Notes under the pieces: generated by a model
Databases searched by the model: none
What the model saw: only the letters and a program-made list of their open reading frames with translations
Told to the model about the DNA's origin: nothing
Origin: Azoarcus sp.
GTDB lineage: Bacteria; Pseudomonadota; Gammaproteobacteria; Burkholderiales; Rhodocyclaceae
Length of the DNA: 6,153 bases
Direction of reading: 5' to 3'
NCBI GenBank assembly: GCA_031268685.1
Contig: JAIRWW010000280.1
Span: forward strand, 1 to 6,153
In this document: positions 1 through 5,241 of the stretch, piece by piece
Layout: every line of letters starts with the position of its first letter
How positions within the stretch are numbered: the stretch's first letter is position 1
Position numbers and translations under genes: made by a program

Positions 1-314
1 AGGTTAAGGGTCTTGCACAGCGCCGGGGCACTCACCGGCAAGGAGAACGCTTCGATGAGTCCCTTCAACGTCATGTCCGGTTGTTCCCCTATTCGCTTGC
101 CTATCCTTTGCCAGCCCCCCTCATCCAACCGGGGCTTTCGCCCCGCCCCCGACGCCTTCGCCTCGTAGCGGCCTGTCTCCCGGTATAACTTCAGCAGTCA
201 CGTCACTGGGCTTACACTCCCCCGCATCTGCCTCGCTATCTCCGCGTGACTCATCCCTTCTTCCTTGCCCGCTATCATCCTTTTTCGCAGATCCTTCGGC
301 AACGGCCCTGGCAT
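1..314 (-). pseudogene. IS630-family transposase, N-terminal part, interrupted by an in-frame stop and cut by the window edge
   Basis: Reading leftward from the ATG at 314-312, the sequence encodes a helix-turn-helix start typical of IS630/Tc1-mariner transposases. It begins MPGPLPKDLRKRMIAGKEEG, continues with a SHAEIARQM helix, then an LLKLYRETGRYEAKASGAGR segment and a GRKPRLDE motif. A strong Shine-Dalgarno stretch (AGGAGGAG) lies just upstream at 315-324. Codon 39 is TGA (200-198), exactly between the SVSPVT and LLKLYRETG parts of the HTH region. The frame otherwise stays open to base 1, so a full-length product is not expected from simple translation. The catalytic DDE domain would lie outside the window. 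Family assignment rests on recognising the N-terminal motif pattern; the precise IS name is unknown. Confidence 0.8.
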
Positions 315-376
315 CTCTCCTCCTGTATATCCCCTACCTCATACAGGCATCACACATAATACTCAATTATTTGTTA
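1..376 (-). mobile_element. IS630-family element, upstream end, apparently inserted in an IS5 remnant
   Basis: The stretch between the transposase start (314) and about 376 is AT-rich and non-coding and should contain the terminal inverted repeat of the element. The IS5-type reading frame next door ends abruptly at a TAA (376-374) inside GTTAAC. IS630 elements insert at TA dinucleotides, so a junction at the TA around 375-376 is plausible. The matching far terminus is not in the window, so the inverted repeat cannot be confirmed and the exact boundary is inferred. Confidence 0.55.
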
Positions 377-505
377 ACGTGCTCTAACGGCCGCGCGAAA
401 ATCCTGCTTCGGCGGGCGCCCCCGCCGACGTACCGTCGGCAACGGCTTGACCAGGGGAGGGGCCAATATCTTCCATGGGCCTTCTGTCAGATCGCTTGGA
501 TACAT
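374..505 (-). pseudogene. IS5-family transposase, N-terminal fragment (43 codons)
   Basis: The ATG at 505-503, preceded by a GAGGAGGAA ribosome binding site, starts MYPSDLTEGPWKILAPPL, followed by RRRGRPPKQDFRAAVRAR and a stop. This matches the N-terminal domain of IS5-family transposases (DUF4096): YPSDLT-x3-W, then a basic GRPPK motif and the start of the next helix (normally followed by about 200 more residues including the DDE residues). The frame ends after 43 residues, where the IS630-like sequence begins, so this is a truncated, inactive piece. The rest of the gene may continue beyond the left edge, on the far side of the IS630 insertion. Confidence 0.8.
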
Positions 506-575
506 CGTTCCTCCTCGTCCTTATCCATCATGACCTGTCATAGCATTTCTTGGGCCAATTTCTAAAACAGCTTCT
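377..575 (-). mobile_element. IS5-family element, left end only
   Basis: The remnant spans from the point where the two effector-tip copies lose homology (575/576) to the IS630 junction. Its outer end on the minus strand reads GAAGCTGTTTTAGAAATTGG (about 574-555), which resembles the terminal inverted repeats of IS5-group elements and lies about 69 nt before the transposase start. The adjacent TA (577-576 on the minus strand) fits the short TA-containing target of such elements. The right end and the second target copy are not visible, so the terminal repeat assignment is by resemblance only. Confidence 0.6.
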
Positions 576-685
576 TACAAAATCCGGGCTTACCACCGCC
601 AGGGCGCTTTTTCCAGATCGACCGCGTAAGTCATTTTCAGAGGCTCTCCCAGGATGGAAGGCGTATAGGAGAACGTCAGGGCGAC
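576..685. repeat. 110-bp perfect direct repeat, copy A
   Basis: Base-by-base comparison shows 576-685 identical to 2358-2467 (offset 1782). The block covers the last ~32 codons of the effector fragment, its stop and 14 bp beyond. Outside it the two modules differ at many positions. Recombination between the copies would delete or duplicate 1782 bp carrying one DUF6708-like gene and one C-terminal module. Confidence 0.95.
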
Positions 686-1338
686 TCCCGCGGCCTGTTT
701 CAAATCAAAGACATGGCAGGCCTGATGTGGGCCGCTACTGAAAGCCGCAACACCCCGGCAACGGGGCCATTTGCCTGAAACCGCGCTGACGGCAGGCGGG
801 AGGATCTCACCCTCCAGCGGATAAATGAGCTGCAGCATTAGTACGGGAGCAATCTGGGGTTGCGCTCGATATCGCGTGGCAAACCCAATGCCTTTCACAG
901 CCGGCTTGTCGGGATCGACCGCGTGCGTCCATATTTCCTTGATGAGTCGCGGAACGTAATAAGCCGTATAAAAACCCAAGATTTCTCCTTTTACCTCGGT
1001 GTAGGCGACGCGGAGTGCTCCCGGTATTTCCTTGTGCAGGCCAAAAACGCAATCGTTGAGCCAATACTCGATCTGCGTATATTTGGATTCCATCGCCAAG
1101 CCGACCGTATAGGCGCCCGCTCCCAACAGGATGAGTCCCGCCACGCTCCAGCCGATAACCGGCACCGCGATGGCGGCAGTGGCGAGAATACCCTCCGCCG
1201 CCGCGATCGTGGCTATCGCAGCGCCCTCGGCCAATGCCACGCCGCCCAGGAAGAGGAATAGGCCGGTAGCGGCGTAGTAATTGCCCGCCGTGGCATTCCC
1301 GATCGCGTATTGCTCGTTGGCCTTGAATCCGTGCGTGA
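576..1338 (-). repeat. Duplicated effector C-terminal module, copy A
   Basis: This block is homologous to 2358-3114. The alignment stops abruptly at both ends: at 1338/3114, just before a GCGTGA shared sequence changes to unrelated bases, and at 576/2358, 14 bp past the effector stop codons. The protein-level similarity is high (roughly three quarters identical by eye), with one two-codon length difference in the loop after FGLHK. Identity is greatest at the terminal end and lowest over the hydrophobic region. Confidence 0.85.
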
Positions 1339-1366
1339 GGGATATTCCACCCTCAAAACGCGCCAT
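590..1366 (-). CDS. Orphan C-terminal fragment of a VasX-like (BTH_I2691-type) T6SS effector
   Basis: From residue 11 onward (THGFKANEQYAIGN) this 258-residue frame aligns without stops to the last 246 residues of the larger effector at 2372-4531. It shares the ending YAVDLEKAPWRW, the GAGAYTVGLAMES segment and the YWLNDC-FGLHK motif. The first ten residues (MARFEGGISL) are not homologous; they come from the overlapping end of the DUF6708-like gene and a 14-bp joint. The chosen ATG (1366-1364) overlaps that gene's stop by 14 nt, which could allow translational coupling, but no good ribosome binding site is seen. The fragment keeps the two most C-terminal hydrophobic segments (roughly residues 28-60 and 66-90) but lacks all delivery and middle domains. 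It may be an expressed orphan tip, a recombination reservoir or simple debris. Its own immunity gene is not visible; an IS5 remnant lies where it would be expected. Confidence 0.6.
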   Translation of the reverse strand: MARFEGGISLTHGFKANEQYAIGNATAGNYYAATGLFLFLGGVALAEGAAIATIAAAEGILATAAIAVPVIGWSVAGLILLGAGAYTVGLAMESKYTQIEYWLNDCVFGLHKEIPGALRVAYTEVKGEILGFYTAYYVPRLIKEIWTHAVDPDKPAVKGIGFATRYRAQPQIAPVLMLQLIYPLEGEILPPAVSAVSGKWPRCRGVAAFSSGPHQACHVFDLKQAAGVALTFSYTPSILGEPLKMTYAVDLEKAPWRW

Positions 1367-2345
1367 GATCGTTGGAGCCGTCCCAGGCATGATCGCAGGC
1401 TTCCAGCAGTTCCTTCGGCCATTTGCGCCGCGGCAGGAGGCGATCCAGGCAAAGATAGACAAGGTCCGTCGCCATCCAGAGCGCGGAAAAAGGCAGGGCG
1501 ATCAAATGAATGGGAATGGAAAGCGGCCAAAACAAAGGTTCGGCCTGAAACGGGTTGCCCGGGAGATTTGAAAAGAACACATAACGGAGACTGTCGGGAC
1601 AGTATTTGGCCAGAGGCCGAAGAGGTTCTTCCTCCTGAGAAAAGACGAAGGGCGGCAACGCCTCTTTTCCCTCCCGCATGAACAGGCGAATGTACTCCCA
1701 GATCATGGCGGCGCGGTAAACGCCGTCATTCCTGCCGTTTTTTGTCGCGTAAGTGCCGTAGATCGGTTGGCTGGTGTAAATTTCTTCCCCGGTTTGTGGA
1801 TCACGACATGTAATGAAAATGCTCAATATCCCCTCCTTGGCTGCAAAACCGCCGTAATGGACGCTCCGGACACCCTTGGCATACGCCTTCAGGGCCTCCC
1901 AATCCTGGGCATAGGTCTTGCCCTTGTAGTAACAGGTCACTTTCCGAATCTTGCGGTTGAAGATGATCGGCAACTGACGCCGCCAAGGAATGTACGTCCA
2001 GAAACAACCCACTGGAAACATCAATATCAATACCCAAAACCCCGCATCTCCCAGAACCATCTCCGGAGAATAACCGGCATAGGAGACATAAGTAGTGGCA
2101 ATACCCATGGCGACCGATATCAGTGTCGCCCACCAGCTCATACTCATGTAGCCGCCATGGATCGTTCCGGTCGAGGGGCGCACGAACAGGCAATCGTCGG
2201 TGATTTTCATCACATTGTCGTCGGCTTCCGCCGGCACGCCGAGCGGCGGATCGTCCGGGCGCAGGGTGTCTACACGAGTAATGTAGATGTTGCGTTCCGA
2301 ATCGGGAACGGGATGAGGGCTGCGGGGAAGGTTGCGGTGCTGCAT
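1353..2345 (-). CDS. DUF6708-like membrane protein, probable immunity to the VasX-like effector
   Basis: A 330-residue protein with hydrophobic segments at about residues 69-91 and 101-119, followed by a basic PWRRQLPIIFNRKIRKV stretch. A soluble middle region holds DWEALKAYAKG, and another hydrophobic segment lies near 272-300. This layout (paired membrane helices, then W-R-x-LPI-x-FNR and a DWE motif) matches what I know of the DUF6708 family, often found directly after T6SS effectors. The start is taken at ATG 2345-2343 because AGAGGA lies 8-9 nt upstream; a GTG farther up (2378) overlaps the effector stop and has no better signal. The gene begins 26 bp after the effector stop, so the two are probably co-transcribed. 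Known T6SS pore-forming effectors are neutralised by inner-membrane proteins, so an immunity role is inferred from position and topology, not shown. A chaperone or accessory role is the main alternative. Confidence 0.72.
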   Translation of the reverse strand: MQHRNLPRSPHPVPDSERNIYITRVDTLRPDDPPLGVPAEADDNVMKITDDCLFVRPSTGTIHGGYMSMSWWATLISVAMGIATTYVSYAGYSPEMVLGDAGFWVLILMFPVGCFWTYIPWRRQLPIIFNRKIRKVTCYYKGKTYAQDWEALKAYAKGVRSVHYGGFAAKEGILSIFITCRDPQTGEEIYTSQPIYGTYATKNGRNDGVYRAAMIWEYIRLFMREGKEALPPFVFSQEEEPLRPLAKYCPDSLRYVFFSNLPGNPFQAEPLFWPLSIPIHLIALPFSALWMATDLVYLCLDRLLPRRKWPKELLEACDHAWDGSNDHGAF

Positions 2346-2357
2346 GTTGACGTCCTC

Positions 2358-2467
2358 TACAAAATCCGGGCTTACCACCGCCAGGGCGCTTTTTCCAGAT
2401 CGACCGCGTAAGTCATTTTCAGAGGCTCTCCCAGGATGGAAGGCGTATAGGAGAACGTCAGGGCGAC
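2358..2467. repeat. 110-bp perfect direct repeat, copy B
   Basis: Identical to 576-685. Here it spans the 3' end of the larger effector gene and ends just before the ribosome binding site of the DUF6708-like gene, whose GAGG sequence starts immediately after the shared GTA. Confidence 0.95.
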
Positions 2468-3114
2468 GCCCTCGGCCTGTTTCAAGTCAAAGAGATGACA
2501 GGCCTGGTACGGGCCGCTGCTGAAAGCCGCAGCGCTCCTGCAGCGGGGCAATTTGCCTGAAGCCGCGCTGATAACGGGCGGGTGAATTTCGCCCTCCAGC
2601 GGATAAACGAACTGCAGCATCAGCACGGGGGTAACCTGGGGTTGCTCGCGATATCGCGCGGCAAGCCCAACGCCTTTCACGGCTGGCTTGTCGGGATCGA
2701 CCGCGTGCGTCCATGTTTCCTTGATGAGCCGCGGGACGTAATAAGCCGTATAAAACCCCAGGATTTCCGTGCTTGCCCAAGGATAAACGGCGCGGGTCAT
2801 TTCCTGCTTGTGCAGGCCGAAGATGCAATCGTTGAGCCAATACTCGATCTCCGTATATTCGGACTCCATCGCCAAGCCGACCGTATAGGCGCCCGCCCCC
2901 AGCAGGAGGACTCCCGCCACAGCCCAGCCGACGACCGGTACCATGGCGGAGGCGGTCGCGAGAACGCCGGCCGTGGCCGCCACGGAGGCCAGCACGGCGG
3001 CGTGGGTCAATGCCGCGCCGCTCAATCCCAGCAAAAGGCCGGAAACGGCATAGTAATTGCTCGCCATGGTATTGCCGATCGCGTATTGCTCGTTGGCCTT
3101 GAACCCGTGCGTGA
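2358..3114 (-). repeat. Duplicated effector C-terminal module, copy B (within the larger effector)
   Basis: This is the counterpart of 576-1338, encoding residues 474-719 of the larger effector plus the first 14 bp after its stop. It is in its expected context: upstream it continues into the effector body and downstream comes the DUF6708-like gene. It is therefore the more original arrangement of the two copies. Confidence 0.85.
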
Positions 3115-4531
3115 TGCCGTCCGCAATCGCCGCGCCGTAGCCAAAGAGCCGCAGGGCGGTCAAGCCGGCCAATCGACGGAATATCAGATCACTCGCAGGC
3201 CCGACTCGTGCGAAACCCCTAGGCAGACGCGTTTCGGCCACGGCCAGCGCGGCGTTGATGGCGCTGCCCGTCCCCAGAACAGCGGCAGCAAGATTAGACC
3301 AACTGGCCTTGGTCATCTTGTCAAGCTCGAGATCCCGTACCGTGGCATAAAGATTGTAAAACGCCAAGAGCGCCGCCACGCCGGTCAGCCCGCTTTCGAC
3401 GGCGGGCAGGTAATACCTGTTGCGGGTGGCTTCTCCTGCCCCTTGCCAGACCCACACCCTGATCAGGTCGTCGGCGTGATTGACCGCAATGGCGCCTCGC
3501 GGCATGTTCGCCGCCTCTTCCAGTGCGCGCGCGACCTCCTGCCGGGTGATCTGCATGGGGACGATCTTGTCTCGATGCCGGGTTTCCAGTATCTCGACCA
3601 AACGGTTTGCGTTGGCTTCACTGACGCCATCGGCAAGCGTATGGATGCGCTCGGCGAGCGTTTGCCACGCGGCGCCACGCAAGTTTTGGCGCGAAGACTG
3701 GGTTCTATTGACGAAACGGCTGACGAAATAGACGTTCACCTGTCCCATGAGATGCTCAAGGGCGACATGGGTCAGCACCGGCCGGGCTGCCGTGGACAGG
3801 GCGCCCACCACGGCCGTCGTTCCGGCAGCACCCCAGGCGGCGTCCAATCCCCGGTCATAGGCCAGGTTCAGCAGGAAGGGGTTGGCTTCCGGCGTCCCCG
3901 CCCACCATTGATTGAGCAGTTTTCTTTCCCGGTCTTCCAGTCCGTCCGACAAGGTTTCCACGCCCCACATCATGCCTTCGACGCAACTGGCGAAAGCCAG
4001 CGCGTGCAGGGTGCTGGAGGTGGATCGACCGATCTCCGCGGCCGTGGGGGCCGCGGCAGGGACGGAGTTTCCGCTTTCTTTTTGTTCCGGCGCCATACTT
4101 GCGTCGGTTTCGTAGCGCAGGAAGGCGCTCCCAAAGCGGCCTGCCTGGTCGTTCTTGAAGTAATCCTTCAGCCAGATGCCGCGGTCGTTTTTGTAGTGCG
4201 TCAGTTCCGCTTGCAGGCGATTGACGTCGGCTTCGTAACGCTTCAGGAACGCGATGCGCTCGCCTTCGTCGACGTGGCGGACATACCTTGCCGCGCGTGC
4301 GGTGAGCACCAGGGAATGGAGTTCCCGCGGGGTGGACGGGGGGAGATCCCGGCGCCTGCCGAAGGCATCGATCTCCAGGCCGCCATGCGGAGCAGACCGG
4401 TCAGCGGTCTGGTATCTCTGTAAAAATTCCATTCTTTTTTGAATCGCCGGCTCGACCGCCGCAGGATCGGTGATATTCTTGTCCTGAGCAAAGGCATTTT
4501 TGTAGAGATGCTCGATCAGGTCGGACACCAC
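2372..4531 (-). CDS. N-terminally truncated VasX-like (BTH_I2691-type) T6SS effector, membrane-active
   Basis: The frame is open from a TGA at 4627-4625, inside the palindromic repeat, to the TAA at 2374-2372. The first possible start is a GTG pair at 4531 with no convincing ribosome binding site, giving 719 residues. A helical, charged middle region (about 1-145) with PHGGLEIDAFGR is followed by a low-complexity link (146-168). Next comes a CVEGMMWG plus LNQWW-PEANPFLLNLAYD segment (183-226), typical of this family as I recall it. Hydrophobic stretches lie near 382-398, 412-430, 456-472, 495-525 and 530-552, and a conserved tail follows. VasX-like effectors are delivered by T6SS and disrupt target inner membranes; their usual N-terminal domain is missing here. 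The first preserved codons sit against the repeat, and the missing part is not on its far side, so this is a recombination-derived remnant rather than a simple insertion. It may be silent, or reachable only by recombination with an intact homologue. Confidence 0.7.
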   Translation of the reverse strand: MVSDLIEHLYKNAFAQDKNITDPAAVEPAIQKRMEFLQRYQTADRSAPHGGLEIDAFGRRRDLPPSTPRELHSLVLTARAARYVRHVDEGERIAFLKRYEADVNRLQAELTHYKNDRGIWLKDYFKNDQAGRFGSAFLRYETDASMAPEQKESGNSVPAAAPTAAEIGRSTSSTLHALAFASCVEGMMWGVETLSDGLEDRERKLLNQWWAGTPEANPFLLNLAYDRGLDAAWGAAGTTAVVGALSTAARPVLTHVALEHLMGQVNVYFVSRFVNRTQSSRQNLRGAAWQTLAERIHTLADGVSEANANRLVEILETRHRDKIVPMQITRQEVARALEEAANMPRGAIAVNHADDLIRVWVWQGAGEATRNRYYLPAVESGLTGVAALLAFYNLYATVRDLELDKMTKASWSNLAAAVLGTGSAINAALAVAETRLPRGFARVGPASDLIFRRLAGLTALRLFGYGAAIADGITHGFKANEQYAIGNTMASNYYAVSGLLLGLSGAALTHAAVLASVAATAGVLATASAMVPVVGWAVAGVLLLGAGAYTVGLAMESEYTEIEYWLNDCIFGLHKQEMTRAVYPWASTEILGFYTAYYVPRLIKETWTHAVDPDKPAVKGVGLAARYREQPQVTPVLMLQFVYPLEGEIHPPVISAASGKLPRCRSAAAFSSGPYQACHLFDLKQAEGVALTFSYTPSILGEPLKMTYAVDLEKAPWRW

Positions 4532-4542
4532 TTTTTTCTGGT

Positions 4543-4645
4543 AGCGCGCATAGGTTGGGGTGAGCTTGCGAACCTCAACATTACAGTATGAATCGTTCGA
4601 CTGTTGTGTTGGGGTTCGCTTCGCTCACCCCAACCTATGCGCGCT
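4543..4645. repeat. 103-bp imperfect palindromic repeat (REP-like) at an effector junction
   Basis: The left arm (4543-4580) and right arm (4607-4645) are inverted copies. The outer 23 bp (AGCGCGCATAGGTTGGGG..., 4543-4565 and 4623-4645) match perfectly. A small internal loop (TT against TTC) follows, then 13 further bp with one mismatch (4568-4580 against 4607-4619), around a 26-nt loop. I recall units of the type GGTTGGGGTGAGCGAAGCGA as dispersed repeats in beta/gammaproteobacterial genomes; this is from memory. The outer base coincides with the stop codon of the LprI-like gene. The other arm merges in frame into the truncated effector. It could also limit transcription or protect the mRNA end, but no run of T follows, so it is not a standard intrinsic terminator. 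Confidence 0.85.
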
Positions 4646-5241
4646 TAGTAATAACTTCTCGCACAATTTAGTCTGATTAAACACGTATCGCGGTCTTCGT
4701 TTAGTAATTTCTCCGTAAAATCGCATGAAGCATTTGTGTAAGACATCCAATCTTTTTCATCTGAATACATTGACTTGTAACTTTCTCTCATTATCTCTTT
4801 GTCATGCCCTTTCGCCTCGAGCACATTAAGCGCTTCAGATAAATAGTCATCGTCGCCTTTTCCAACAGCAGCATTATGGATTCGCGTAAGCTCTATTGTT
4901 CTATTCTTTGTAAGTTTCCATAGGCATCCATTACGTTCTATTGCAGCCTCTTTCCCTGGATAAGTTTCATTATAAATTGATTTACAAAACTTTTCCTTAA
5001 AAGAAATCCATTTCCTCTGTGCGAGCTTTAACTGCGATACTTTATCAACATTCAGTCTAGCAATAAGCATTTTATAGGTTTCGTTAAGAATCTTATCGGC
5101 TTCCTGATAACCATTTCCCGTGCATGTTAGCAATTCTTTATTGGTTACGCCATCGCAAACATCATCATCGTGCGCATGGACAAAGGAGGCTATTGCCAGT
5201 CCAAAAACAAGCAGCATTATTTTTCGCTGAAACATATACAT
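4645..5241 (-). CDS. Exported LprI/DUF1311-type lysozyme inhibitor, probable immunity protein
   Basis: The 198-residue product opens with a basic QRK followed by a hydrophobic core and a VHA-HDD cleavage site near residue 23, so it should act in the periplasm. The mature part matches the DUF1311 pattern: paired cysteines (29, 40), AD-ILNETYKMLIARL, L-AQRKWISFKEKFC (Cys86), then GCLWKLTKNRTIEL (Cys106). LprI is a known lysozyme inhibitor family. The C-terminal part (150-193) repeats a shortened version: DWMSYTNASC and DTCLIRL. The start at 5241 is preferred because AAAGGGG lies 6 nt upstream and it supplies the positive charge of the signal peptide; an internal ATG at 5217 forms TAATG with the muramidase stop but would lose that charge. 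The gene overlaps the muramidase gene by 25 nt and shares its low GC (about 40% in sampled lines), so both travelled together. Blocking self-intoxication by the upstream muramidase is inferred from family and gene order. Confidence 0.85.
   Translation of the reverse strand: MYMFQRKIMLLVFGLAIASFVHAHDDDVCDGVTNKELLTCTGNGYQEADKILNETYKMLIARLNVDKVSQLKLAQRKWISFKEKFCKSIYNETYPGKEAAIERNGCLWKLTKNRTIELTRIHNAAVGKGDDDYLSEALNVLEAKGHDKEIMRESYKSMYSDEKDWMSYTNASCDFTEKLLNEDRDTCLIRLNCARSYY

Noticed and set aside
424..440. 7-bp perfect hairpin (GCCGACG, loop TAC)
   Set aside because: It falls within the IS5 transposase coding sequence, has no T run, and is expected by chance in GC-rich DNA.
860..1261. Plus-strand open frame of 133 codons
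   Set aside because: Antisense shadow of the orphan tip; it corresponds to the antisense frame opposite copy B, so its similarity is a by-product of the duplication.
1367..1462. Extending the orphan tip upstream to an ATG near 1462
   Set aside because: The added residues are an out-of-frame reading of the end of the DUF6708-like gene and have no homology to the effector.
2346..2378. GTG start at 2378 for the DUF6708-like protein
   Set aside because: It would begin inside the effector's last codons without a ribosome binding site, while ATG 2345 has AGAGGA at proper distance.
2582..4423. A 613-codon open frame on the plus strand
   Set aside because: It lies wholly antisense to the truncated effector, has no ribosome binding site, and its product resembles no family. 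Long antisense frames are common opposite GC-rich genes.
4543..4645. Interpreting the palindrome as an intrinsic terminator
   Set aside because: The stem is far longer than usual and is not followed by a T tract on the minus strand.
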